From: Toxorhynchites rutilus septentrionalis
Lineage: Eukaryota > Arthropoda > Insecta > Diptera > Culicidae
Assembly: GCF_029784135.1 (NCBI RefSeq)
Contig: NC_073745.1
Location: forward strand, 98,043,105 to 98,107,104
Length of the DNA: 64,000 nucleotides
Direction of reading: 5' to 3'
Of the stretch, positions 23,690-34,362 are shown piece after piece (within the stretch, counting starts at the first letter, position 1; each line of letters opens with the position of its first letter). The notes under the pieces are model-generated. The model searched no databases. It had not been told where the DNA came from and saw only the letters and a program-made list of their open reading frames with translations. Made by a program: the position numbers and the translations under genes.

Positions 23690-24471
23690 TCCGTAAAACT
23701 GTGGTCCGAGTGACGAACCAGCGATAAGATTGAAAGTTGCTATAATACGGAAAAAAAAAATTTGGATTGTTTTTTTGTCCAATCCAGTTTGGTTTGGGGC
23801 GAAAAATGTATAATTATTAGATGGGCAAGTATGACTTTTTACGGATTTTTTCATAAAAAAAGCATTCGGATGAAACATTAAACTGCTACTTTTTAATTCA
23901 AAGTATGCTACATCGGAAGTCACAACCTTGACTCATCACGGATTTCACACTGGTAGAAGTCTGGTCGTTTCAACACGATCCATTTATCAAGTCAATTTTG
24001 ATCACTTCATAAGATCGCAACAGCTCTTCAGTAAGGGCTGACGTCATGGATCGGAACAAATAATAATCTGAGGGAACAATGTCCAGACGAGGTAGAATAC
24101 CCCGGTTCACTTTTTCTAGATAATTCTTGACAGATCTATGAACATGCGGTCTTCCACCATCATGCTGTGAAATTATCTTGTCGTGTCTATTCTCCCATTC
24201 CGGTCGTTTTTCCGCCAGAGCTCTATTGAAAAGTGTTTTGTGTAGTCGGAAACGTTCACCAGAGATAGTTTCAGAAGGCTGGTAGTTACGATTGGGTGTC
24301 TTGACATTTTTTCGACTGTTTTCCGGGTTTCAAATCAAAACCATTGCTTCTTAAACTTTTAAATTTCTTGAACCACATTTTACTCAAGCTTACCGATGGA
24401 GCATATACTTTGTAAGCTTCGACAAGCAAACGATGACTATCAGCTACACTCCGTAAAATCCGTGAAGTCAT
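23690..24471 (-). pseudogene. mariner-type transposase, heavily decayed
   Basis: The minus strand starts near 24471 with an N-terminal helix-turn-helix-like stretch (SHRLLVEAYKVYAPSVSLSK, then MWFKKFKS), as in mariner transposases (ESHRxLxEAYGxxAxS..WFxxFK). Further down, pieces in shifted frames give GGRPHVHRSVKNYLEKV and VPSDYYLFRSMTSALTEE, matching the mariner HDNARPH and PSDYHLFRSM catalytic blocks. The region between them and the C-terminus carry stops. The first catalytic Asp region (MDETW) is missing, so most of the middle has been deleted. Boundaries are approximate. Confidence 0.75.
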
Positions 24472-24532
24472 ACGTGTACACCTAATTCATAATTATTAAT
24501 ATTACTACGCTATTGACTTTTTTTAACACTAG

Positions 24533-24734
24533 AACTACCAACCGGTGGTATCATTTGTTCACAAGAATTTATCTTGAATTTTATTCAATATTCTCTAATA
24601 ATGTTATGACTCTTTCTAAATATAGTTTATATCCTTCAAAATTTTTATATCTTGAGAACTAAATATCACACTGGTCAAAATGATCGGTTAGGTAGAAAAA
24701 TGTATGTAAAAACTGTCGGTAGTTCGAGTGTTAA
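24533..24734. mobile_element. piggyBac-type MITE with TTAA target
   Basis: The element lies at 24537-24730 (194 bp), flanked by TTAA at 24533-24536 and 24731-24734. The ends are inverted: CACTAGAACTACCAACCGG on the left, and the complement of GGTAGTTCGAGTG on the right. TTAA duplication with CACT/CCCT-type ends is characteristic of the piggyBac superfamily. It has no coding capacity. Confidence 0.75.
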
Positions 24735-26315
24735 TTAATCCCATTTATTCTCTGGTCATCATGACATTATGAACATTATGAACAACACAGCTACCACATG
24801 CCCAAAATTTGTTGGCATCCTACAAAATGAGCCTTCTATGAAAATCTAACCCTACCTAAAACTACATATAAATTAAAGGCCATGGAGCTATGACTGATGC
24901 ATAAATTGGAAAGCCAAAATGGATTCCCAGCGCCCCCATAGATCATTTAACCCTTTTCCGTACAACATCGAGTCTCACTCGTGGTGTACTTGCATAACAT
25001 AGGCGCTAGAACACTCAGCAGAGTAGTGAAATCTCTTGATGTGTGACGTATTAAATAATACGGGAAGGGGTTATGTTGGTGAAACTGTTACCGCATGATT
25101 GTATTATCAAATCAAAATCTCATCATGAAATAAAAAATCGCAATCACGTTCATTCAACGTGTCAATGTAAAATGTATACAAAAGCAGCAACATTTTCCAA
25201 GCTCTATTAAGTGCTACCCGAAACAACATTAGCAAAATGCAGGCAGAATGTGCGCACACATTAGCCGACAATGTGTTCCTCGGAGAATATATAGAACAGC
25301 CATGATAAATCACTGCGGTCGCCCATCCAGCCGGAGTTTTGACCACCTGCACGCAAATTTCCAACCAAGGCGACCAATGGCTTTTGGTCTGAGTGGTGTG
25401 CTCCAGCTCTATCTAATGACGTTCGTATATTTTCATCCGCAGCGAGGAGCAGAAAAACTGTCCATTTATCCTACAAATAAATTTTATAATTCGACAGAAC
25501 ATTTACAGTTTTATTTTGACAACGCATTGGATGTGAGATGTCCCATTTAAAACAGATGTGGGTGGAGTGTACCGTCTGGGTCTGACGTAGTTCGTTTTAC
25601 CGTCTTCCTTTGAACTCAAAAAATTGCACAATTATACACCTTGAAGAGAAGGATGTGCTTTTCGGGTTGAAACAAAAGATCAATGCGCATGCTTCGTGAT
25701 TTCTTCTTGTAACATGTAAACAATGCAATCCAGGATGAAACATAAAATGCATAAAACGAAAAGGTTAGCTTGGCGTGAGAACTGACGAAAAGTTCTATTG
25801 TTTCTACGGAGATTGGCGGAAAAAGCAAACCAACTCATGAAACAAAGTTTTTTTTTGCTATACATTCCTCATATCCAATAACCATTAGTGTTATACATGC
25901 GCGCTAAAATTGTTCAAAAACAAAATAGCTCAGAGAATAATGTATGAAGCATTATTAAAAAAAGGTCCGTTTGTTGTCGATAAACTATTCTTCGGAGAAT
26001 GAGATGTCTCTTGTCTCAATACAACAAATTCAGGACTGGGAATCAAATGAAAAGAGTGCGATCAATATTTGCGATACTAAGAAGAAGAGTAAACTAGTGT
26101 CATATCATTGCTCTAGACAGATATCTCAATAAATTAACAATATTTTTAGTCGTTGTTTGCTATTTTCAAGAATAATACAGCAGTTTCCACATTTAAGGCA
26201 TGTTGTACCAAACATATGGCATTGACCTTATATCTGGCATTTCTGGTTCAAATTAAGGTGGCAAATTTTAACAATCCCAAGAAGCGAGCTTTTTAAATGT
26301 ATAATTCCTGGTACT
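24735..26315. other. No supported gene (1.6 kb)
   Basis: Frames up to 100 codons (25248-25550, plus) lack recognisable motifs, and overlapping frames exist on the other strand. Unassigned. Confidence 0.4.
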
Positions 26316-26340
26316 TTTGACGTAGAATTACGTCCAGTGT
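26316..26340 (-). mobile_element. 3' terminal fragment of repeat family C
   Basis: TTTTGACGTAGAATTACGTC is the minus-strand 3' end of family C (palindromic GACGTAG..CTACGTC followed by AAAA). No matching 5' end was found, so only a terminal fragment remains, abutting the hAT remnant. Confidence 0.5.
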
Positions 26341-26358
26341 TGCCACACGTACAGATTT

Positions 26359-27312
26359 ATGTGGAATGGTACAGATTTTTTCGTTATTTTTGGTACAGAT
26401 TCTGTACTATACAGATTTTTTCCATTTGTGAAATTTCCTACATTTCAACAAAGCAACATTAAGGTACATGACAACTTTTACACCGCAGTATTGCTTGTTG
26501 CTGCTGATCATAAAAGTATTCACAATGCAATTATTGATCAGTTTCATAAGGACGAAATTCCTTACAAGGATGGTCTGAAAGGATTCGCGTCGGAGGGTGC
26601 GACGTATGTTTTGCCCCAGATCATCAGATTGAATCGTTTGTTCCATGCTGAAAATCCTGAATTCACGATAACAGATGAAGAGCTGAAAGATTTTTATTTG
26701 ATCATTTTCACTAACATCTGCGAGAAATCTTACGTTGTTTCGATGTCCAATGATATTAATAATCGAATTTGGAATAGCAGCAGAAAAAATTATCAGAACA
26801 ATGGACAGCGAAAGGCAGATCATTTCAAATGATATTTGTCGCAGTTTTTTCGTGTAATTGTTCAAACAATTGATAAAAAAGATTCGATTTTGATGACGCT
26901 CAAGTCTACGGCAATGTTAAATCCCAGAAACTTTTCCAATTTAACTAACATTAACGTTGTGTTAGAAGATTCTACAATGGGAGTGTACAAAATGTGGAGA
27001 ATTAATTCTGTAGCCAAAAGATAAAATTACTCCGTAAGAATCACAATTTCAGAAAACGAGCATTTGCAGGGTTGGTGGACAAAAATTGGATGCCTGGAAA
27101 TAATTGACGGTTCGCTCGCATTTACGACGCATCGATGCCTTGTTTGTAACATTCTCCCTAGGCCTCACACCTCGGCAACCGTCGAGCGATTTTTTTTCAG
27201 AAGAGAATCAGAACAAAATAGACTTTGAAATCGGTTCAGCAACGATACGATGAACGCTATTTTGAGATCAAAGGATTTGGTCAAACATCATGGTGGCAGC
27301 TCGAAAATTTAA
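26359..27312 (+). pseudogene. hAT-like (ZBED type) transposase remnant
   Basis: The plus frame 26359-26832 contains FYTAVLLVAADHKSIHNAII, DEIPYKDGLKGFASEGATYV and FHAENPEFTITDEELKDFYL. These resemble the segment of hAT-like transposases around the second catalytic region (ILGFASDGANAMMG) and the following helical part. A second stretch in broken frames at 27150-27312 reads PHTSATVERFFF, then NRFSNDTMNAILRSKDLVK, which resembles the hAT dimerisation domain. Stops and shifts at 26830-27150 disrupt it. An antisense frame at 26407-26865 is a shadow. Confidence 0.65.
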
Positions 27313-28696
27313 AAAAAATGATAGTATGCAATCTAGATTGAAAAAAAACTGTGTAATCATCAAACACACGAATGACTTGCAAATGTAAATGTAGTGTTTG
27401 TAGTAAATAAATGAGTATTTTTTTTTCATGCTAATAAAATAGGTTTTTCTCTATAACGAATATTTTCGATGGCACAGATTTTTGGAAAAAGTACGCTTTG
27501 GCTTGATTATTCAAAACGACATTGAAAGATATGTCTTCACATCTTCAGCTCACTGAACTTCTACGCATACCGTTCGATGATTAGGTAAAACGTTGATAAC
27601 CAATTGCTGTGATAACGTCGATTGATTCTACAATATGAGTTCAATGTGCATGTCAAAATCGAAAGTGATCAAGCGAATTCGCGGTTCGAGAAGTACTTGA
27701 GGGATGCAATAACTTAAGAGGGAAATGTAAAATACAATGATTGTTTGGCAGTTCACATATTTTGGAAGTCCTAGGCATCGTACCAAACGTTAACGGATAA
27801 CGGACGGACTTATTCATTAAATCTACTCGTAACAAAGAACGTAATCTATCACAATGCATGAATTGATCTTACATGGTATTTGTTCAAACTCTTTACTTAC
27901 AAAGCAAATAGTTTCGTTCAATCAATAATTTAACGAATACAAACAAATGATTACTAAGCCGGCGCATTCCTATGTCAACCTTTCGGTCATATAAATATAA
28001 CGCACCCATTTTTTTGGCAAAGTACAATTGGTATAGTATGTATCTAGCATAGGTGTTTTACCTTAGATCTACCGGTTATAAGAAAAAAAAATTGCATGCA
28101 ATTTCACTGAATTTTCCCTTTGCGAAAGGATGAACACACACCTTATTAATATCACTGCACATCACAAATGAAACAAAATCACGAAATCTGGTTATTCAAA
28201 TATGAACACATAACTTGATGTCGACAGTTTAAAAAGTTGGCAAAAATCGCTCAATTCATCAATCGACTTCATCACCTGCCCATACGAATTCTCAGATATC
28301 ATTCTGAGCCACCGCACAATTGTGAAATTATTTTGTTCACTTAAACAGCATTGGTATTATTCATGTCCATTGAAATCTAACACCAAATCTATTCCAACGT
28401 ATGTATTTTAGGAGATTTTCAAGTTTTTCATGTCCCGATTGCACTTGCTATTTGTGCTGAGAAAAATACATGCAACCAAAACCAAAACATTTCGTTAAGT
28501 TTCAAATCTCACTTGTGGTAGGTGTGCGACATTAACCCTTGAATGCAACGTTGTCAATTAGGATGAATAGCAATTTAGAGTGAAAACAGTTTGTTTCTAG
28601 GTCATGTGGAGTCAATTAAATTTATTTTTTAAGTGAATTTTGCCTAAAAAATTGTTGGTTGTGGCCAATACCGCGTAGAACCCGAAAAACGCTATT
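27313..28696. other. No supported gene (1.4 kb)
   Basis: AT-rich. No motif-bearing frame and no terminal repeats were found. Confidence 0.45.
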
Positions 28697-28940
28697 TTTG
28701 ACGCAGGACTACGTCTATCCGGAAGATATAGGGGATAGAATAACAATTTACGCACTTCACAAGTAGGAAAAAATTAAAGATTTCGGATGCTTAAGTATTT
28801 CTTAATAGATCACAAAGTTGTTTACATCAATTGGTAGTAAATATTTCTACGCATCTATCACAATAAATAACATTTTATTTTTTAAATAAACAATTGAATA
28901 ATTGTGATTTGATTGGTCCAATTTATGCTCCTCAATTTTG
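28697..28940 (-). mobile_element. Repeat family C, 3' end on minus strand
   Basis: Begins TTTTTGACGCAGGACTACGT, the reverse of the family C 3' terminus, followed by CCGGAAGATATAGGGGATAG, parallel to the other copies. The 5' limit is not visible, so the end given is approximate. Confidence 0.45.
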
Positions 28941-29453
28941 ACTAAAAGGAACAACTAGACCAACAGCCAAATACAATTTGAATGGGTTATGAAGAACGCA
29001 CTTACGAATACAAACCCATATATCGATGGTTTGAAGCAACTTAATATATGTACACAGCGGCGTGGTGTGCGGGTGGCAAACCCGGCATTTGCCGGGGGCG
29101 CTGGGGCTGGGGCGCTGTCTACCCTCACTACGATGCTGTATGTACATACACTTCTCACCGTTCTACGCTCTTATGGAAAATGTTTTTCTGGTAATATTGT
29201 CGGTCTCGGTTAACGTAGCTGCTATCCCTGGTGGAAAAAGAAAAAAAATCAAATACCAGGGGATTGTCATGTATAGCATATCAAAAAACTCATAAGGAAT
29301 TTCATTTGGTATGGAAATGTCAGAATCTGTTCGCAGCAAAAAAAAACTAATACATCACTCGCTGATGATTCTGGCATTGCAGTCATTGTACCGAACTGAG
29401 GCCATAACAAAGCAGGTGTTAGGGTTCTGCGCCACACAATTTTGAGGAGAATC

Positions 29454-29969
29454 ATCATAGGCCATGGGGGGTCTTCGTAGCCACTTGGTTTCGCGTTCGC
29501 TTAATAAGCGATCGATCGTGAGTTCAAACTCAGGGCCCTCAATTGACCATCTTTGTGTTGTTATAGAATAACTACGTCCACGCAACCATCATCAGCTATG
29601 GAGATCGATCCACGGTGGAACAAAGATCGATTCATCCATATTCATCTGCAAGAAACATCGGGCTGCTGTTCTATAAATAACCCAACAATGATCGATTTCA
29701 ACTGTCTCCGCTGTCCGGTCTGCTGAACAATGGAAGAACAGATAGAATACCCTTACGCCTAAATGGCTACTACAGTGTAATTTACCATAATGTAATGGAA
29801 CAGAAAAACCTAACGCCTAAATGGCTACTCTACTACTGTGTAATTTACAATTTATAGAAACATAATTATATGCACATGTACACGATAAAAACGCGGCTCT
29901 GTTGCAGATAAAATGCTAATGAGCCTGATAAATAAATAAATGGGATAAAAAAAAATCATAGGCCATGGG
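29454..29969 (+). mobile_element. tRNA-headed SINE (Feilai-like) with 15-bp TSD
   Basis: The element lies at 29469-29954 (486 bp), with ATCATAGGCCATGGG at 29454-29468 and again at 29955-29969. The head GGTCTTCGTAGCCACTTGGT followed by GATCGTGAGTTCAAACTC gives degenerate A and B boxes. The tail ends GAGCCTGATAAATAAATAAA and an A-run. A segment with CGCCTAAATGGCTACT is present twice (about 29758 and 29814), indicating an internal duplication. It is the sense-strand sibling of 1920-2474 and 48184-48667. Confidence 0.9.
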
Positions 29970-30399
29970 TCGGCTGACTAAGAAAATAAATGTCGTTCTG
30001 GAATTTTGTGTGTGTGATTTGGTTTTGCGTGTCAGTAGCAAAACTCTTTCCATCAAGGATATTCTTCAGAAAAACCTGATTTTTTCTTCAAACTGCGCGG
30101 TTTTAAGTATTTTTCTACGCTGAAAAGTTTATAAAATCATCATTTTACATTGTTTCATTCATAACACATGGAGAATGGTTTGGTGCTTCAAACACTGCAG
30201 ATCCTTCTCGTATCAGGCTAGGCGCAAATTGAGAAACGTATAGCGCTCGTAAACGAACACGAGACCACCAACACGACTCATACGTGTCACAAACGTAGCG
30301 TGGTGGAGCGCATATTCAGTCGCAGTTTGGTATAAATAACGTGCCACTCGCATATAATGTCTGATTCACACAGATTACGCGATATATTTATTTACTAAG

Positions 30400-30718
30400 G
30401 GTGGGTTTAGACTAGTGATATATTCATGTGAAGAAATATGATGAGATTTATAGAAATCGCATCAACCGTTGACACTAGCGTGAACTTCTATAATGAATAT
30501 ATTCATATTTTCGGTGAATTTATTCACCTGAAGTAGAACTGCATTCAACTTTAGTGATTTCTCACCAGTGAGAAATTCACAAGCGTTTACATATGCTGAA
30601 TTTATTCAAGTTATATATACCTCGAATAAGTGTATCATATTTATTCTCACCCGTTTACACCTATTTTCACGTGAATAAATCCATCTATAGCTATAGATCT
30701 CCCTAGTGTAAACCCGCC
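30400..30718. mobile_element. MITE with GGTGGGTTTAGACTAG ends
   Basis: Inverted ends GGTGGGTTTAGACTAGTGA at 30400 and the complement of CCTAGTGTAAACCCGCC ending at 30718. It is rich in GTGAATAAAT/ATTTATTCAC motifs in both orientations and has no coding. The TSD is not clear. It is nested in the Harbinger-like element. Confidence 0.65.
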
Positions 30719-30936
30719 ATAACACAATCACCCGACCAGTACGACCATACAGTGCCAAACTCACGGCGCTATATGATTGTTCACCAACACAACCACCACA
30801 ACCACCACAACCGGCACGACTAGCACGAGAAACTGTGGTTCAGCCACAGCGTCACGTGAGTCGTGTCTCACGAGCGCTCCACCATCTCGCGTCATCTGGC
30901 CAATTTGCGCCGTTCTATCTGTTTTCGTTAGCCACA

Positions 30937-32365
30937 AAAAGTCAGGAGGGTTGTGTCCAAGACACGACCGCATAGTTGACGTAGGATTCCGTTAGGCTAT
31001 CTACTGCATGCTGACTTTGGATATGTTTGAAGAATTACATTGTTAAACTCTTCGATAATGATCTGGTTGTTAGGTTTTGTTTGTTCACTCCACCAGTGTC
31101 CATAACCGAGTGATAATGATAGAAGGATGGTGTTTAGTCATTAGATGGTGCGTATCACGTACCAAAGCCGCCCTCTGTGGTCCTGGACGAGGTGGCTAGT
31201 GTGTTATGTGTGTTATGTGTCATCAATGTAAAATAAGATAATTATCATTATCGAACACAAGTTTTCTCACCAGAAAAAAGTGTTACTTTAGTATACAGAA
31301 AATATATTTGAAATGGAAAAGGTAATTTTATTTATAATTTTTTATATTCAGAGTGTTCATTCGACCCATTTCCTTTTCGCTTTAAACCCTACGGAAAACG
31401 ATGCTACATGCTACAATGCGAATTTCAATTGGGCTGACAACACCCAATATGATATGTAGAGCATAGGTGAAATCACCTTTTCGAATATTCCTTCATTTTT
31501 CCAATTTTGCTCGTCGCATGAACTTTCCTTGCGAGAAAAAAAAACATTCATATTTCAAGTCATTTTAACACAATAGCTACCATGTACAATTTTACACTTA
31601 CAGTTGTGCTAAAAGTTTTACAATACATGATCGGTCATTGATATGAAATTTCACAAAGCAACCAACATAAAAATTCCAAATTAAAATTTTATTTATATTC
31701 TATCAAGCATAAGTTCTATTCAGTTCATTGAAACATCATACTTCAATCAACCCATCGAAAGATTCTTATTGGAACGAAAAAACACTCGTTCATCGCTCCC
31801 AACTTATTCGCCAGCACGTATGCAATCAGCAATGCCCACGCTAGTTACAATGAGCACTATCCATTTGTGCGCGTCGTTAGTTAAACTATCGACCACAAGG
31901 GTATTAACATGCTGATTTCCCCTAGACACCTTGGATTTGAAATCTCTGGAATACATGTTGGTGGGGAAAAAATCTCCACCTACTTTCATGTATCTGCAAT
32001 GCCAATTTCCCCCAGGCAGCTTGGTTTTGATGTCTCTGTTAGAGAACACATTTCGATGGAACAAAAGCTCCCCCTACTTTCATGTGTTTGTAATGCCGAT
32101 TTCCCCCAAGCAGCTTGGTTCTGATGTCTCTGTTAGGGACCCGCCGCATGTGTTTTCAGTTTCGACCAATCAGAAATGGGTATTTCAGTTAGGATAAGGG
32201 TTGAGATTTTTCATTTGTTTGATAGTTAGTTTCATGACGTATATTATTTTATTCAATGTAAAAAATTGTTATGGAGTGCCGAAATTTATTGACGCAAAAA
32301 TCTCATCAATCCATCGTGAAATGACTGAGCAATATGTTCCCGAAAGACGTAATCCTACGTCAAAA
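30937..32365 (+). mobile_element. Repeat family C copy 3, with 5' hairpin, minisatellite and AAAA flanks
   Basis: The element is 30941-32361, with AAAA on both sides (30937-30940, 32362-32365). The 5' end has the hairpin arms GGTTGTGTC (30949-30957) and GACACGACC (30961-30969) with loop CAA, then GCATAGTTGACGTAGGATT. The 3' end is GACGTAATCCTACGTC (32346-32361), nearly palindromic and complementary to the 5' GACGTAGGATT. Inside are about 2.5 units of a ~90-bp minisatellite (31913-32140). Comparison with the uninterrupted relative at 51206-51560 (CACAAAAACAGG) fixes both ends. No coding frame; class unresolved. Confidence 0.75.
31913..32140. repeat. ~90-bp minisatellite in family C
   Basis: Tandem units each run TGCNGATTTCCCC, then CAGCTTGGTTTTGATGTCTC, TGTTAGRGAACACATTTCG and CTCCMCCTACTTTCATGT. 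The same unit occurs at 40441-40745 and, inverted, at 63400-63650. Confidence 0.8.
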
Positions 32366-32432
32366 CAGGCGTTATATCGCGCCAAGTTACTCGCGCTATA
32401 CGCGTCTCAATTTGCGCCTGGCCTCAACCAAA

Positions 32433-32453
32433 CGCGGATGATCGGGGTTCTAC
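32433..32453. mobile_element. pogo-type MITE, right end only
   Basis: GCGGATGATCGGGGTTCTACTG followed by TA matches the right terminus of the MITEs at 4275-4601 and 55613-55949. The rest of the element is missing. Confidence 0.6.
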
Positions 32454-32652
32454 TGTATTTCAGTTTTATCATTCTGTTTGAACTGCGTACCTGCCTACAA
32501 AACTTAACGAAAAACAATTGCATCCCTACATTGAGATTCTTTTGACATCATAACAGTTGATATGTTGGTAAACATTCGCGGTGAAACAGTAGAAATCGTA
32601 GATAGCAACAGAGATTGTTTCCGAAGTGCGCGTTAATTTATATCATTTCAGC

Positions 32653-33869
32653 ATGAGCAATACAGTACGCCTTGCTTCATTTTGTCGACTTTGCTTGTCC
32701 AAAACATCGAACAAAGTTCCCATCTACGGCAATGGAGTGTCGCTGGAAAATCTGCTGCAACTGATCGAGATAAAGGTATACCAACAATAATTTCATAGGA
32801 TTTGTTATCAATAATTGCCTTTCACAGATTGATCCTGATGATGAACCAGATGCGGTGGTTTGTTTTGATTGTATGGTAACTCTGGAAGGATTTTATCAGT
32901 TTAAAGAACAATGTCATGTTAACGATGAGTTCGTAAGAAATATACCAAAAAACGTCGATTCGAACAATACTGCAGAGGAGGAAGACGATGAACTCAGCTG
33001 CGACTATTTAGATGAGGTCGAAAATGAGTCCAACAAAGATTATGCTGATAACTATCAGGAAGTGGAAGAGGAGAATGAGACTGTTAAATACGAGATAATG
33101 CAGATTGAAGAACCGGAAGAACCTAAAGTACAACTCAAACGGAAAGCAATATCTCCCAATTCAGACAAACTAGTCACAAAACCACCCAATGCAAACAGTA
33201 AGATACAATCTCCAGAGACGCTTGATGCAGAGGTAATTGAACAAAAATGTGCTAAACTGCTCGTACCGACGAGACCATCCAAGGGGCCCACTATCGACGA
33301 TTTACAAGTGCTTGCCGACTCGTATCCGGATTATTTCTACTTCGAGAAAGGTCCCCGCTCGGTGTATTTCACGTTGGTATTCTATGGAGAACGTTACCAT
33401 TCGGCTCTTTTCACGGAACGCTTCACTTACTGGCAATGTATCCACCGTCGGAAATATCAGTGTCCGGCCCAAGTCTGTGTCACGAACAATTACCAGAAGT
33501 TCGAACGTAGATATGAACACACACACGGAGAACTGCCGGAGAAGGAAGGGAAAATTTTCACACCATTACAAGCGTTGCCTGAACTGTTTCAGGCTTGTCG
33601 GAAGATCGTCATCCAAGTGAGTATTTGTAAATAACTGTTAGAAAAGTCGAGATTCATATTTGCAATTGCAGAAACGTGCGAAACGACGACAAAAGTTGCT
33701 CGATAAATACCAGTATCTGAAAACCAGTGAGTCTGAATCGGATGAACCAGAAGCCAGAAGGATAGATGAAAACCACATCAAAGAGGAAAATGAATCCAAT
33801 GAACCAAGAAGAACAGCGCGGGCGAGAAAAACTATCAAACAGGAAGGCTTCCAATATGATGACGAATGA
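32653..33869 (+). CDS. ZAD and FLYWCH-like zinc-finger protein, 3 exons
   Basis: The exons are 32653-32775, 32828-33616 and 33672-33869, with GT-AG introns of 52 and 55 nt, both phase 0, giving 369 residues. The N-terminus is a ZAD (zf-AD) domain: Cys11/Cys14 in FCRLCL on exon 1 and Cys53/Cys56 in VVCFDCM on exon 2, followed by the YQFKEQC helix. An acidic linker (about 75-150) follows, with EEEDDE and a KRK basic patch. Residues about 211-274 fit the FLYWCH pattern: FYFEKG, FYGERYHSALF, YWQCIHRRKYQCPA, and YEHTH (Trp243, Cys245, Cys253, His272, His274). The C-terminal exon is a basic-acidic, probably coiled tail (KRAKRRQKLLDKYQ). The likely role is DNA or chromatin binding in the nucleus; ZAD mediates dimerisation and FLYWCH binds DNA. 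A TTTCAG directly precedes the ATG, so a 5'-UTR intron is possible. There are no classical C2H2 fingers, which is unusual for a ZAD protein. Transposons flank it tightly on both sides. Confidence 0.85.
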
Positions 33870-33889
33870 TACAATGAACAATATTATGT

Positions 33890-34362
33890 TAAGATGTTTT
33901 TTTTTTATCCAAAATATATATTTTATTAAGGCTCATATGGCGTCAGCCTAACGGGGCCGGGAGTTCAATATTTTGACAATGTTTGCTTACAACTATGTTA
34001 GTAATATGTAACCGATTACTCGCGGTTGACTCGAGGTTAGTATTACAAGTGTTCTCATAATTGGTATGTCTCAGTCTTCGATGCTCTGTACGTGTGCCCG
34101 AAACGGGATACTTCCTATTGGGATGCAGCTGACCATTAATCAGCAACGCCCCCCTAGTCTGTACCCCATATCTAGCGTGGTGCGTCTTTCTCGACTCGAG
34201 GAATCCAGGATAGAATGGTCACTAGCCGGCGCAATCATCAGCTCGTGTAGAGTTGTCATTTGGCTCTTGTTGAATGATCAGTGGACTGCACAACCTTAGG
34301 CCCGTGCATCTGTAAAGAGTGTGTGAGAGATGTTGTTTTAACTGATTTTATATGTTTTTGCA
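33890..34362 (-). mobile_element. Retroposon tail on minus strand (LINE/SINE 3' part)
   Basis: Starts with a T-run (33897-33908) and contains ATGTAACCGATTACTCGCGG and TTGACTCGAGGTTAG. These also occur in the 3' UTR of the I-type LINE at about 9040-9075. The rest (TCTTTCTCGACTCGAGGAAT, CTAGCCGGCGCAATCATCAG) is not in that LINE. It is probably a separate short retroposon sharing the tail. A possible short TSD (AGATGTT) is weak. It lies 20 bp after the ZAD stop codon and so overlaps that gene's 3' UTR. Confidence 0.5.

Larger units (their letters stand above)
30213..32426. mobile_element. Harbinger-like MITE carrying two nested insertions
   Basis: The ends GGCTAGGCGCAAATTGAGA (30216) and the complement of CTCAATTTGCGCCTGGCC (ending 32423) are inverted repeats, flanked by TCA at 30213-30215 and 32424-32426. 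A compact relative of 355 bp sits at 51206-51560, and alignment to it shows where this copy was interrupted. Sequence gained includes 30400-30718 (another MITE) and 30941-32361 (family C). A 3-bp T-N-A-type target fits PIF/Harbinger, which is inference because no transposase is present. Confidence 0.7.

Noticed and set aside
26407..26865. 152-codon minus-strand frame
   Set aside because: It lies opposite the hAT-like frame 26359-26832, which has recognisable transposase motifs; the minus frame has none.
30941..30985. Family C 5' hairpin as a hammerhead or HDV-like ribozyme
   Set aside because: I looked for the CTGATGA/GAAA core and for a nested double pseudoknot and saw neither.
31800..32200. 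Tandem repeats at 31.9, 40.5 and 63.4 kb considered as a CRISPR-like array
   Set aside because: Units are contiguous with no unique spacers and lie inside a eukaryotic repeat; they are a minisatellite.
33055..33291. Frames antisense or out of phase in the ZAD gene (also 33237-33620)
   Set aside because: They overlap the well-supported exon 2 and lack motifs.
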